The position numbers and the translations under genes were made by a program. This document shows, piece by piece, positions 23,848 through 33,853 of a stretch of DNA of 64,000 nucleotides. How positions within the stretch are numbered: position 1 is the stretch's first letter; every line of letters starts with the position of its first letter. The stretch comes from Bacillus sp. ISL-18 (GTDB taxonomy: Bacteria > Bacillota > Bacilli > Bacillales > Cytobacillaceae): NCBI RefSeq assembly GCF_018613415.1, contig NZ_JAGGQG010000013.1:62001-126000 (forward strand), read 5' to 3'. The notes below the pieces were generated by a model. The model was not told where the DNA came from. It made no database searches and worked only from the letters and a program-made list of their open reading frames with translations.

Positions 23848-25893
23848 ATGAATCGAAAATTCACTAGTTTTGGGATTGGTGTTCTTCTTCTTGGCTCTAC
23901 GTTTTTTGCTGGGCTGCCTAATGCCAAGGCAGATACAAAAGGAAATAATGTGAATATTGCTGAACATGAACCGATGAATACGAAAGTGCAATCAATTGAT
24001 GGAACGAATGTGTTGTTTCAATATGGGGAACCCGTTCCTTCGTTTGATTCATGGACGTTAAAAGAGAAAAGTAGAAGTTATTTAAACCTTGATGGTAAGT
24101 GGAAATTCGCCATGGACCCCAATAATCAAGGGACGAATGAAAAGTGGTTTGCACAAGGATACGATGATAAAAATTGGCAGCAAGAAAAGGTTCCAGGCAG
24201 TTGGGACTTGTATGATACCCCTGACTTTGGTACATACAATGGCTCAAACTTCGGGAAAGGAAGTGCTTTTTACGATGGTTACGCCTGGTTCCGGACACAT
24301 TTTTCGCTTGATGCCAATTGGAAAAATCAATTCATTAAGCTTAATTTCCTTGGCGTTAACTATCGTGCAGCTGTCTATGTAAATGGTCATTTTGTGGGGG
24401 AACATGAGGGGGGCTATACACCTTTTGCCTTGGATGTAGGCGCATATTTACAACCAGGAAAAGATAATGTCATTGCGGTCCGGGTATACCGTAAACCGAC
24501 CTTCGATTCCTATACAAGCTCAAATCCAAAACCTGTGACAGCTGATACAGAACTGCCTTATAAACCGGTAGATTTTTGGCCATATGCAGGAATTACACGC
24601 AGTGTCTATTTGGAGGCAGCATCCGATGTAAATGTTAGTAAAATACTAACGGCAACAGGCGATCATACCTTAACAACAAAAGTGGTTGTGTACAACCATG
24701 GTGACAAAGAAGTGCATCGCCAATTAGTGGTCGATCCAGGGGAAAAAACGGGTGGAGACCCCAAATCACAGGAAGTGGATTTAAAACCTGGTGAAGTAAA
24801 AGTTGTTTCAATGGATTTCCAGATTCCAAAAGCAACTTATTGGTCTCCGGATTCCCCGACGCTTTATCAAGTAACCGCAGATCTTTATAAAGGAAAAGGA
24901 GAAGGTCAGGTTACTCAAAAAGGAAATGGATCTCTCGATGATAGTCTTTCTACAAACTATGGAATGAGAACCATTGCGGTAGAGAATGGAAAATTAGCGC
25001 TAAATGGGAAACAGGTCTTTTTGAAAGGCCTTAACTGGCATGAGGAAACGGCAGCAAGCGGCCGCTCGATGACAATTGAAGAGTATAATACGGAGTTAAA
25101 TCATGTTCTGGATGTAAATGCAAACTTCTTGCGTAATAGCCACTACAACCGTCATCCATATGTGTATGATTTTGCGGATCAACATGGATTAATGGTGCTT
25201 GATGAAGTAGAGAATATGTGGCTTGATACAAAGCAGGAAGCGCTGCAAACTAACTCTTATGGTCTTTCTAGAGCATTAGCGTTAAGTATGGCTTGGAATC
25301 AAATCAATCACCCTTCCACGATCATGTGGTCATTACAGAATGAGTCAGGAATTTGGGATGATCAAACCGTTTATCGTAATTGGCTGGCAGATATGAAGGA
25401 AGCGGTCAAAAGCGTTGATATCCAAAAACGTCCCGTCACATGGGCATCAGGCAGCAGCTGGGACCCGGCCTATGACTTGGCAGATGTCATCGGTTTAAAT
25501 GAATACTTTGGATATTTTTATATGCAGGACTCAGACTTAGGTCGAACAGTGGATATTGTTCATAGTACCTATCCAAATAAGCCGATTCTGATTACGGAAA
25601 ACGGAACATGGGCCTATGCGGATGAAGTTAATAATCATGGACCAGAAACACAATCCGGAACAGAAGAATGGCAATCGTATAAGTTTCTTAACCATTGGAA
25701 TCAGGTAACAGATCCTAGCCGTCTGCCTTATATGGCCGGTTATACGTTCTGGGTGTTAAAAGATTATAAAGAAAGAAATAACTACAACCAACAGATTAAT
25801 GGAATTTCCACAATGGGATTAATGTCTTTCGACAAAGAAAAACCACGTTTGGTATATGACACCTTTAAAAACGCAATGAACCCCATTCACTAA
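23848..25893 (+). CDS. Secreted glycoside hydrolase family 2 (beta-galactosidase/glucuronidase-like)
   Basis: A 681-residue extracellular retaining exo-glycosidase. A signal peptide covers about 1-29 (cleavage near NAKA-D). Then follow the GH2 jelly-roll domain (ARG-type AWFRTHF near 145, VYVNGHFVGEHEGGYTPF near 178), an Ig-like domain and the TIM barrel. The acid/base is Glu499 in WSLQNESG and the nucleophile Glu584 in ITENG; NSHYNRHPY (near 427) is the usual substrate-contact region. The barrel wording resembles beta-glucuronidase/beta-galactosidase short GH2 enzymes, so release of Gal or GlcA from arabinogalactan side chains is plausible. No anchor motif is present. It is followed after 90 bases by the GH43 gene with no terminator, so they probably form an operon. 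Confidence 0.88.
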   Translation: MNRKFTSFGIGVLLLGSTFFAGLPNAKADTKGNNVNIAEHEPMNTKVQSIDGTNVLFQYGEPVPSFDSWTLKEKSRSYLNLDGKWKFAMDPNNQGTNEKWFAQGYDDKNWQQEKVPGSWDLYDTPDFGTYNGSNFGKGSAFYDGYAWFRTHFSLDANWKNQFIKLNFLGVNYRAAVYVNGHFVGEHEGGYTPFALDVGAYLQPGKDNVIAVRVYRKPTFDSYTSSNPKPVTADTELPYKPVDFWPYAGITRSVYLEAASDVNVSKILTATGDHTLTTKVVVYNHGDKEVHRQLVVDPGEKTGGDPKSQEVDLKPGEVKVVSMDFQIPKATYWSPDSPTLYQVTADLYKGKGEGQVTQKGNGSLDDSLSTNYGMRTIAVENGKLALNGKQVFLKGLNWHEETAASGRSMTIEEYNTELNHVLDVNANFLRNSHYNRHPYVYDFADQHGLMVLDEVENMWLDTKQEALQTNSYGLSRALALSMAWNQINHPSTIMWSLQNESGIWDDQTVYRNWLADMKEAVKSVDIQKRPVTWASGSSWDPAYDLADVIGLNEYFGYFYMQDSDLGRTVDIVHSTYPNKPILITENGTWAYADEVNNHGPETQSGTEEWQSYKFLNHWNQVTDPSRLPYMAGYTFWVLKDYKERNNYNQQINGISTMGLMSFDKEKPRLVYDTFKNAMNPIH

Positions 25894-25983
25894 TGGCTAG
25901 GAAGTAGGGTTCCTCTACATGAAATTACCTCTTTGACTACAGATACAGATGAAAAATAAACATTAATAAAGTAAGGAGGAATC

Positions 25984-28900
25984 TTGTTGCTTAAAATGAA
26001 AAAGGTTTTATCGTCCATTTTAACAGCTTCACTCATTACAATCCCAACCTTTTCCTCAACCGAACATGTTTCTGCTGAGGGGACAACCGTGGACACAGAC
26101 GTGCTCTATTTTGTGAATGCAGGTGATCCTACCCCTAATACAGTTGAGGGAACCGATCAATTTGGGCTGTATTCTAGTAAAACAGAGCAAAACTACGGTT
26201 TAGACAGCGTAACAGGGAAAAAATGGGGGCTAGTTACCACTACCAGCAATACTAATGTCTCTAATGGAGCTGATAAATTAGGATCACTTCGATATTATAA
26301 TGGACCACAAGTTCGGAATAAGGCATTAGAGTATAAGTTTGAGCTGCCGACTGGCGAATATGATCTTACATTAGGATTTAAAAATCCGTGGAGCGGCAGA
26401 AGCGTCAATATCATCAGTGAGGGGCAGAATCTATCCAATGGTGATTTAGATATTGGAAGCTATAATGCTGAAAAAGAGGTCACTTATCAACAGGTTTCGG
26501 TAACCGATGGAGAATTAGATGTCAGGATCCAGGGACCTGCCACAGCTTCCCTATCAAACTATAATGACCCACTAATAAACTATATCATGATTAAAAAGTA
26601 TGTTGTGGTTCCTCTTTCTGTTTTGGAAGCAAAAATAGCATCAGCAAAGAAGGAGGCGGAAAAAACAGATACCTATACTCAATTTAGTCTAGAGCCACTA
26701 AATAAAGCCATCACACAAGCAGAAGCTCTGGTTAAAGCGATCAAGGAAAACGGGTTAGAGGCTCAGGATAAAACCAATCAGGAGCAAATTCGAACAGCTA
26801 TAAACAATCTAGACACTAAATTGGCAGGTCTTACTGTATACGCTCTGAATACTTCCTATAAACCCGGGCAAGTTTGGACAGATACAAATGGTGCTCCTAT
26901 TCAGGCACACGGCGGCGGGATCATGTATGATGAGCAATCCAAGAAATATTATTGGTACGGGGAAGATAAAACGAATGGATATCTTCCTGCCAGAGGGGTA
27001 AGAGTCTATTCTTCTACTGATCTATATAACTGGAAAGATGAAGGCTTAGCACTTACCGCAATCGAGTCAATCAGCCAGTTCGAAACCGATCCGTTAATCT
27101 CTAAGCTTTATGAAGGCAGAAAGGACAAAGCCGATATTCTGAATGATATTGGCACAGACCGGGTAATCGAAAGACCGAAAGTCATCTATAATGAAAAGAC
27201 CAAAAAATATGTCATGTGGATGCATACCGATGGCCCTTCAACGACATCGACGGCGATGTATGCCAAAGCGGAAGCAGGCTATGCATTAAGTGACTCCCCT
27301 ATAGGACCGTTCGTTTATCAAGAAAGTAACCGGATGGACAGAGCGCCAAAAGATGCGACTTATAATGGACAGCCAGACCAGCCAGGGATGGCCCGTGATA
27401 TGAACTTGTTCAAGGATGACGACGGTACCGCCTACTTGATCTATTCCAGTGAAGAGAATAGGACCATTTATATTTCAAAGCTAAATGATTCCTATACAGA
27501 TGTGGTTGGCTGGCATAAAGATGGCAAGGCCGAGCGTGATACTGAATACAAAGCCGTATATGGTGAGGATTATGTGAGGGTCTTTCCAGGGGCACAGCGT
27601 GAAGCGCCGGCTATGTTTAAATATCAAGGAAAATACTATTTAATAACATCTGGTGCTACCGGCTGGGACCCTAATCCAGCAAGGTATACTGTGGCGGATA
27701 CTATTTTTGGAGATTGGAAGCCATTGCGCGATCCTTCGATAGGAGACAAAGCTTCGACCACATTTGATTCACAAAGTACCAATGTCATTCCCGTCGATGC
27801 TAAAAAGGGGAAGTTTATTTTTATGGCTGACAGATGGAAGGCTAGTGATCTAAAAGATTCAAGATATATCTGGCTGCCAATTGAGTTTGGCCAGGATGAT
27901 GAAATAAGTTTGCAATGGTATGACGAGTGGAAACTGGATGTACTAGACCGGATGGGGAAAGTCTCCATCAATACGAAACTGCCTGAAAAGGTTTCGGTTG
28001 GTCAAGTTCCAGCCTTGCCAACTAGTATTAATGTAACAAATTCAGAAGGTGAGAAGCTTGATACACCGGTTACATGGACAATGAATCCTGTCAATTTCTC
28101 TAAGCCTGGAACGGTTGTCGTAGAAGGGACACTTTCTAAGTTAGCAGATAAAGTGATTAGAATAAAAATCTTAGTGATCCCGGACCATGTAAGATATTTT
28201 ATCCATGCAGGCGGAGTGAAAACAAGTGATTATCTGACATGGTCTTCTTATATGGAGAATACACTATTAAACAAAGTTGTAATTGATCAGAAATACGATC
28301 CAGCTAATGGGCAGACTTGGGGCTATGTTGGGAATCAAACCAGACCTGCTGGCGGCGAGGGTGATGACCTATTTTCTTCATTACGTTACCTCTTAGCAAA
28401 TTCCGGTGATGACCTGTCGTATAAGTTTGATCTAAAGAATGGTAAATACACGGTATATACCGGTCTATATGATCGCTGGTACTCATCGACTAAGGGAAGC
28501 AGAAAAGCAGATATTCTCATTAACGGTGAAACAAAAACCAAGGGGTATGTATTTACAAGTGCATATGATGTCCTAAGCTATCAACATGTGAACGTAACCG
28601 ATGGAAGTCTGGATGTGACGGTTCGCAGGGTACCTGGCTCACCGGATCCGCAAATCAGCTGGATTATGATTGTGGAAGAAGATACAACAGCTCCAGTCAT
28701 TACAGTTAGGGGTAATAAGGGAAGCTATTCTGTTGATGAGAACATTTCCATCTCCTGCAGCGCAAGCGATGATTTATCTGGAATAGCCTCTGCTGATTGC
28801 CCGGTGATTGAAGGTCCTGCCTATGAATATAGTATTGGCGAAAATAAATTTACGGCAAAAGCAACAGATCGTGCAGGAAATACATCGGAAGCTGATATCC

Positions 28901-29154
28901 AATTTACAGTATCGGTTGATTTTGATAGTTTAAGCCGCCTGACTGAATCGTTTAGTGCCGACGAGGCAATCGCGCATTCACTTACAGCCAAACTTGCATC
29001 AGCTAAAGAAGCATCGCTCAGAGAAAATAAAGAAGCAGTGGCAGGCAAACTTAATGCATATGTGAATGAGCTGTCGGCCCAAAGCGGGAAAGCTCTTACG
29101 AAAGAGCAAGCAAATACATTAATCTCTTTATCTAGTAACCTTATATTAAAATAA
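25984..29154 (+). CDS. Large secreted modular GH43 enzyme (exo-galactanase-like)
   Basis: A 1056-residue extracellular protein. After a signal peptide (about 1-32) come a beta-sandwich, malectin-like module A (about 38-208), a FIVAR-like helical hairpin (212-282), a five-bladed GH43 domain (about 290-650), a bacterial Ig-like domain (655-715), a second sandwich module B (about 717-900) recognisably related to A, another Ig-like domain (905-980) and a helical FIVAR-like tail. The GH43 part opens with AHGGGIMYDEQSKKYYWYGE, the style of subfamily 24 exo-beta-1,3-galactanases, which cut the type II arabinogalactan backbone. TTG starts (25984 or 25987) follow AAGGAGG; an ATG at 25996 is a weaker option. 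Substrate assignment is inference. Confidence 0.82.
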   Translation: MLLKMKKVLSSILTASLITIPTFSSTEHVSAEGTTVDTDVLYFVNAGDPTPNTVEGTDQFGLYSSKTEQNYGLDSVTGKKWGLVTTTSNTNVSNGADKLGSLRYYNGPQVRNKALEYKFELPTGEYDLTLGFKNPWSGRSVNIISEGQNLSNGDLDIGSYNAEKEVTYQQVSVTDGELDVRIQGPATASLSNYNDPLINYIMIKKYVVVPLSVLEAKIASAKKEAEKTDTYTQFSLEPLNKAITQAEALVKAIKENGLEAQDKTNQEQIRTAINNLDTKLAGLTVYALNTSYKPGQVWTDTNGAPIQAHGGGIMYDEQSKKYYWYGEDKTNGYLPARGVRVYSSTDLYNWKDEGLALTAIESISQFETDPLISKLYEGRKDKADILNDIGTDRVIERPKVIYNEKTKKYVMWMHTDGPSTTSTAMYAKAEAGYALSDSPIGPFVYQESNRMDRAPKDATYNGQPDQPGMARDMNLFKDDDGTAYLIYSSEENRTIYISKLNDSYTDVVGWHKDGKAERDTEYKAVYGEDYVRVFPGAQREAPAMFKYQGKYYLITSGATGWDPNPARYTVADTIFGDWKPLRDPSIGDKASTTFDSQSTNVIPVDAKKGKFIFMADRWKASDLKDSRYIWLPIEFGQDDEISLQWYDEWKLDVLDRMGKVSINTKLPEKVSVGQVPALPTSINVTNSEGEKLDTPVTWTMNPVNFSKPGTVVVEGTLSKLADKVIRIKILVIPDHVRYFIHAGGVKTSDYLTWSSYMENTLLNKVVIDQKYDPANGQTWGYVGNQTRPAGGEGDDLFSSLRYLLANSGDDLSYKFDLKNGKYTVYTGLYDRWYSSTKGSRKADILINGETKTKGYVFTSAYDVLSYQHVNVTDGSLDVTVRRVPGSPDPQISWIMIVEEDTTAPVITVRGNKGSYSVDENISISCSASDDLSGIASADCPVIEGPAYEYSIGENKFTAKATDRAGNTSEADIQFTVSVDFDSLSRLTESFSADEAIAHSLTAKLASAKEASLRENKEAVAGKLNAYVNELSAQSGKALTKEQANTLISLSSNLILK

Positions 29155-29167
29155 AATTAAAAGAGAC

Positions 29168-29216
29168 GAACACGTCCTAGTAGTGATGGAATAGAACTAG
29201 GGCGTGTTCCTATTGT
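29168..29216. terminator. Terminator between GH43 and araC-type genes
   Basis: GAACACGTCCTAGT (29168-29181) pairs with ACTAGGGCGTGTTC (29196-29209), with one wobble pair. The right arm contains the stop codon of the convergent regulator gene (TAG at 29199-29197 on the minus strand). Confidence 0.7.
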
Positions 29217-30111
29217 TTTTTATTTCTGCTTTATGTTTAGGAACTTTCCCAACATATTGTTTTCGAAACTGATGGGGAGATAGATGTTCCAGCTTTTTGA
29301 AGATTCTACTGAAATAGGCGGATTGTGTGAAACCGCTGCTTTCTGAAATCCGATCGATACTCCAATCCGTTGATACTAATAATATCTTTGCTTGGTCAAT
29401 ACGAATTTTATTTACATATTCAATCGGAGTACAGCCGAAGGACTGAATCATGCATCTTGCAATATGATTCGGATGAAATCTAAGTGCGCGCCCCAGATCT
29501 TCATAAGTAACTTTTTTAGCATAATTTTTCCGTAAATAAACCGCTGCCTTTTCTGCTACCGCGAATGCCGGCAGAGAATTGGCTAAATGCATATGATTGG
29601 AAAGTTCCTGCAGTAATTGCTGGAAGAGTATTTGCCGTTGCCATTCTCCCGAATAAATGGACTCATTTTCAGAAGAAATAATTTTTGAACACAGGAGTTC
29701 AACTGCCTCGGGATTGGAAAGTTTGCAATATTTGGGCAGGGTAATCCCGAAGGGGCTCTCTGATAAACAGTTTCCGCTGTCTACACCTGCTTTCTCTTCG
29801 TAATGAATTGGTTTCGATATCGTCAAATCCTGCCATCCTTTTGCGGCCATGAAATGAAACCAAAAAAATTCAGTCACTTCATCACATGGAGAAGTGGAAT
29901 AATGGTACCGGTCTGGGTAGAGAATCAGTGCATTTCCGCTGCTAACCTTATATTTCCGATAGTCTTCACCCATGAACAATTGTCCTTTTGTGACAACTAA
30001 TAAATCAAAAACCCCGATATTGTTCCGATTTAGGTGTGACTGACCGATATCAAAAATATTCTTACCTGCCGCAAGAAGAGTGGGTAAAGGCGGGGCAAAC
30101 AATTGAAGCAT
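29197..30111 (-). CDS. AraC-family transcriptional regulator
   Basis: A 304-residue regulator with an N-terminal cupin-like sugar-sensing half (the FWFHFMAAKGW segment near residue 88) and a C-terminal double helix-turn-helix: YEDLGRALRFHPNHIARCM near 197 and DRISESSGFTQSAYFSRIFKKLEHLSPHQFRK near 250-282. It diverges from the ABC transporter and uronide genes, the classic position of an AraC activator of that operon. The effector may be an unsaturated or glucuronic-acid-containing oligosaccharide. The ATG start follows a GGAG-like AGGAGAG. Confidence 0.88.
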   Translation of the reverse strand: MLQLFAPPLPTLLAAGKNIFDIGQSHLNRNNIGVFDLLVVTKGQLFMGEDYRKYKVSSGNALILYPDRYHYSTSPCDEVTEFFWFHFMAAKGWQDLTISKPIHYEEKAGVDSGNCLSESPFGITLPKYCKLSNPEAVELLCSKIISSENESIYSGEWQRQILFQQLLQELSNHMHLANSLPAFAVAEKAAVYLRKNYAKKVTYEDLGRALRFHPNHIARCMIQSFGCTPIEYVNKIRIDQAKILLVSTDWSIDRISESSGFTQSAYFSRIFKKLEHLSPHQFRKQYVGKVPKHKAEIKNNRNTP

Positions 30112-30257
30112 TTTATCTCTCCTCTAATGTTAGGATTGTGCAATTTTATGTTATGATTTTATATTTTATTCTTTAATAATAACACTATAATAGGTTCATA
30201 AATGGTTTTATTTTAATGTATTTATAGTAATGAGGTGTGGGGAGGGGGAAGTGAATC
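30112..30257. promoter_or_regulatory. Divergent promoter region, AraC regulator / ABC-uronide operon
   Basis: A 146-base AT-rich gap. A -10 TATAAT at 30186-30191 faces the ABC genes but has no good -35 at 17 bases, as is usual for AraC-activated promoters. The ribosome binding site GGGGAGGGGG before the ABC gene is very strong. Confidence 0.45.
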
Positions 30258-32027
30258 ATGCAAAGCATACGATGGGTGTGGGGGTATATTAAGGACTTTC
30301 GCATTCGATTATTCAGTGGACTTTTTCTGGCTTTAGTAGTTTCAGTGTTAAACATGCTGAATCCATATTTTGCAGGAAAAATCGTCGATAAAGTGATTTA
30401 TGGCCACCAGAGCGGTCTATTATGGCCCTTTTTAGGAGCTATGATAGGGGTAACTGTTATCAAAACGGTCATTCGCTATAATTACCAAATCATGTTCGAA
30501 GCAGTTTCACAAAACGTTATATTCAAAATGAGAGAACAATTGTATGACCGGCTTCAAAAATTAGATTTTAGTTTTTTCGATCGAACCAAAACGGGGGATA
30601 TTATGGCCCGTATGACTGGGGACTTAGAAGCAGTAAGGCACTTTACAGCATGGGCAATTTACATGATCTTTGAAAATCTTACCATCTTACTGATTGCGAT
30701 TGGGTTTATGTTTTATATTAATCCATTGTTAGCCCTCGCAATGATAGCGGTAACACCGATTATTGGTTTCTTTGCTACTCGTTTATCCTTTACGGTCAAA
30801 CCGACCTTTACAGAAATCAGGGGACAATTTGCACGGTTAAACTCCGTAGTACAGGAAAACATTAGTGGAAATCGGGTTGTAAAGGCATTCGCGAAGGAAG
30901 ATTACGAAATTGAAAAATTTTCAATCGAAAATGAGGCGTTTAAAGAAAAAAGTCTGAATTCCGCGAAAGTTTGGGAAAAGTATTTGCCTGTGCTTGATTC
31001 ACTTGCTGGGGTATTAACGGTTGTAATGATTCTGGTTGGAGGAATAATGGTCATTCATGGTTCACTGACGTTTGGCGAATTAGTAACCTTCAATTCCTTG
31101 ATTTGGGCGTTAAATAACCCAATGCGGATGGCTGGATGGCTACTCAATGATGTGCAGAGGTTTATTGCCTCAGCTGAAAAAGTGGAGGACTTGTTAAATA
31201 CCGAACCAGAAATCACAAATGAAGCAAACCGGACTGCAGTCAGACACATTAACGAGGGTGTTGAGTTTAATCACGTGTGGTTTAGTTATGGGGATGAACA
31301 GGTTTTGAAGGATATTAGCTTTAAAGTGCACCCGGGCCAAACAGTGGGGATTATTGGTCCAACCGGAGCTGGTAAATCTACATTGGTAAACCTGTTAAGC
31401 CGTTTTTATGATACAACCGTCGGGGAAGTAATCGTGGATGGGCTTAAAGTTAGAGATTGGGATATTTCTAAATTGAGAGATAGTATGGCCATGGTCATGC
31501 AGGATATATTCCTATTTTCTGATACGATTGAGGGGAATATTGCGTATGGGAATCCAGATGCTGACTTGGAAATGGTCCAATCTGCTGCAAAAATGGCAGA
31601 GGCTCATGATTTTATTACCAATCTTCCAGAAGGTTACGATACGATTATTGGGGAACGGGGAGTCGGTCTTTCAGGCGGCCAAAGGCAGCGGATTGCCTTG
31701 GCAAGGGCGATACTTAAAAACCCATCTGTCCTAGTCCTTGATGACACAACATCAGCTGTTGATATGGAAACAGAGCTTCGCATCCAGCGGACATTAAAGT
31801 CATTACTAAAAGGAAAGACCTGTTTTATCATCGCGCATCGGATTTCTTCTGTAAAAGAGGCCGATCTAATTCTTGTCATGGACAACGGCGAAATCATTGA
31901 AAGAGGGAAGCATAAAGAGCTGCTTGCGAAAAAAGGCTATTACTACAAAGTGTTTATGAATCAAAATGGAAATTTTGATGGTCAGCACAATGGTGAGGAT
32001 GTGATTTATCTCAATGGCGCGCAATAA
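30258..32027 (+). CDS. ABC exporter-type half-transporter, subunit A (degenerate catalytic site)
   Basis: A 589-residue half-transporter with six membrane helices (about 20-310) fused to an ATPase domain. Walker A is GPTGAGKST, the signature LSGGQRQR, but Walker B ends VLVLDDTTSAVD with Asp496 where the catalytic Glu belongs, so this subunit holds the degenerate ATP site of a heterodimer. It overlaps subunit B by 14 bases. The fold (type IV, YfiB/BmrC-like) normally exports drugs, lipids or peptides. Here it opens an operon-like row with a uronide lyase, GH88 and DUF2264 genes, and no importer belongs to that sub-cluster. Substrate and direction are unknown. Confidence 0.88.
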   Translation: MQSIRWVWGYIKDFRIRLFSGLFLALVVSVLNMLNPYFAGKIVDKVIYGHQSGLLWPFLGAMIGVTVIKTVIRYNYQIMFEAVSQNVIFKMREQLYDRLQKLDFSFFDRTKTGDIMARMTGDLEAVRHFTAWAIYMIFENLTILLIAIGFMFYINPLLALAMIAVTPIIGFFATRLSFTVKPTFTEIRGQFARLNSVVQENISGNRVVKAFAKEDYEIEKFSIENEAFKEKSLNSAKVWEKYLPVLDSLAGVLTVVMILVGGIMVIHGSLTFGELVTFNSLIWALNNPMRMAGWLLNDVQRFIASAEKVEDLLNTEPEITNEANRTAVRHINEGVEFNHVWFSYGDEQVLKDISFKVHPGQTVGIIGPTGAGKSTLVNLLSRFYDTTVGEVIVDGLKVRDWDISKLRDSMAMVMQDIFLFSDTIEGNIAYGNPDADLEMVQSAAKMAEAHDFITNLPEGYDTIIGERGVGLSGGQRQRIALARAILKNPSVLVLDDTTSAVDMETELRIQRTLKSLLKGKTCFIIAHRISSVKEADLILVMDNGEIIERGKHKELLAKKGYYYKVFMNQNGNFDGQHNGEDVIYLNGAQ

Positions 32028-33795
32028 ATTTGATGTGGATGAAGAATTGGAATCACCCTTCAGCTTTGTTCATTTGAAACGATTGTTTACTTATTTAAAG
32101 CCGTACAAAAAAAAGATTGTTTTGACCGTTTTGATTATGCTGATTGCCAGTGGAGCCAATCTAATTGGACCCTATTTAATTAAAAGGGCAATCGACGAGA
32201 GTATTCCGAACAAGGATGCAGGAAGTTTAGTGGTCCTTTCCTGCATTTACCTTGGTGCCCTGGTGATTACCGGGATATGTATGAAATACAGAATTAGAAT
32301 GATGTCCGAGATTGGGCAGAGCGTCATCCTCAACATTCGAAAGGACCTGTTTACCCATTTGCAGAAATTGTCCTTTTCCTTTTATGACAGCAGACCGCAC
32401 GGAAAGATTTTAGTGAGGGTGGTTAACTATGTTAACTCCTTAAGTGATTTATTATCAAATGGTTTAATTAATTTGATAACAGATCTGTTTAGTCTTTTCG
32501 TGATTTTCGGGTTCATGTTAGCGATTGATGTAAAGTTAACATTATTGGCGATGATTGGATTTCCTATCCTTGCTGTTGTCGTTCTTCTTATTAAAAATGC
32601 ACAGCGGAAAGCCTGGCAAACATTAAGTAATAAGCAGTCCAACATGAATGCTTATATTCATGAAAGTATCAATGGAATCAAAGTTACTCAGGCCTTTACA
32701 AGGGAAGAAGAAAATAAACGAATCTTTAGGGATGTATCGGACAGTTATCGAAGCTCGTGGATGAAAGCCGTTAGAATCCAGTTCCTTCTATGGCCATCGA
32801 TTGAGAATATTTCGATTCTCACTACTTCAATCATTTATGTTTTCGGTATCTCCCAAATCGGAGATGGAGTAACGGTCGGTGCTTTGGTGGCGTTTGTTGG
32901 GTATATAAGTATGTTTTGGGCTCCTATTGCTAATATTGGAAACTTCTACAATGCGATTATTAATGCAACCGCTTATTTAGAAAGAATTTTTGAAATGATC
33001 GATGAACGGCCGGCAATTGAAGATCGTCCGAATGCTGTAGAACTTCCGATTATCAGTGGGAAAGTTGAATTCAAGGATGTAGTCTTTGAATATGAAGAAG
33101 GCGAAAGAATCCTTAAAAATGTAAGCTTCTCTGTCAATCCTGGTGAAACAATTGCACTTGTAGGCGCAACAGGATCAGGAAAGACCACGATCGTCAGCTT
33201 ACTCAGCCGTTTTTATGATGTAACTACCGGAAAAGTAGAAATTGATGGTGTTGATATCAGTACAGTAACCATTCCTTCCTTAAGAAAGCAAATGGGCGTC
33301 ATGCTTCAAGATCCCTTTATTTTTTCTGGGACGATTATGGATAATATTCGTTATGGGCGGCTTGATGCTACAGATGAGGAAGTAATCTCAGCGGCGAAGG
33401 CGGTCCAGGCCCATCAGTTTATCAGCGGTTTAGCCGATGGGTATCAAACGGAGGTCAACGAACGCGGCACAAGGCTTTCTACTGGTCAAAGACAGTTGAT
33501 TTCCTTTGCGCGTGCACTTTTAGCCGATCCGAAAATTTTAATTCTGGATGAGGCTACCTCTTCGATTGATACAGAAACTGAGCTGGCGCTGCAAAAGGGT
33601 CTTGAGACCTTGCTTGCGGGAAGGACCTCTTTTATTATTGCCCACCGCCTTTCTACAATTCAAAATGCAGACCGCATTCTTGTCATTGATAAAGGCAGAA
33701 TCATCGAGGAAGGATCGCATAACGAGCTATTGAACCGCAGAAGTTATTATTGGAACCTGCATCAATCACAGCATCAATCCTTAGAGGTAGGTTGA
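32014..33795 (+). CDS. ABC exporter-type half-transporter, subunit B (catalytic)
   Basis: A 593-residue half-transporter, the partner of subunit A. Six membrane helices precede the ATPase domain with Walker A GATGSGKTT, a non-standard signature LSTGQRQ and a normal Walker B ILILDEATSSID with the catalytic Glu. In heterodimers the altered signature of one subunit faces the Walker site with the missing Glu of the other, and exactly that arrangement is seen here. ATG at 32014 lies inside subunit A. A terminator at 33823 follows, so the lyase gene may be read through or have its own promoter. Confidence 0.88.
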   Translation: MARNKFDVDEELESPFSFVHLKRLFTYLKPYKKKIVLTVLIMLIASGANLIGPYLIKRAIDESIPNKDAGSLVVLSCIYLGALVITGICMKYRIRMMSEIGQSVILNIRKDLFTHLQKLSFSFYDSRPHGKILVRVVNYVNSLSDLLSNGLINLITDLFSLFVIFGFMLAIDVKLTLLAMIGFPILAVVVLLIKNAQRKAWQTLSNKQSNMNAYIHESINGIKVTQAFTREEENKRIFRDVSDSYRSSWMKAVRIQFLLWPSIENISILTTSIIYVFGISQIGDGVTVGALVAFVGYISMFWAPIANIGNFYNAIINATAYLERIFEMIDERPAIEDRPNAVELPIISGKVEFKDVVFEYEEGERILKNVSFSVNPGETIALVGATGSGKTTIVSLLSRFYDVTTGKVEIDGVDISTVTIPSLRKQMGVMLQDPFIFSGTIMDNIRYGRLDATDEEVISAAKAVQAHQFISGLADGYQTEVNERGTRLSTGQRQLISFARALLADPKILILDEATSSIDTETELALQKGLETLLAGRTSFIIAHRLSTIQNADRILVIDKGRIIEEGSHNELLNRRSYYWNLHQSQHQSLEVG

Positions 33796-33822
33796 ACAGG
33801 AACAATCTGAAAGTAGTTATAG

Positions 33823-33853
33823 GGAATCTGGAAAAACCAGATTCCTCTTTTTT
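33823..33853 (+). terminator. Terminator after the ABC pair
   Basis: GGAATCTGG (33823-33831) pairs perfectly with CCAGATTCC (33837-33845) around AAAAA and is followed by TCTTTTTTT. Confidence 0.85.
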
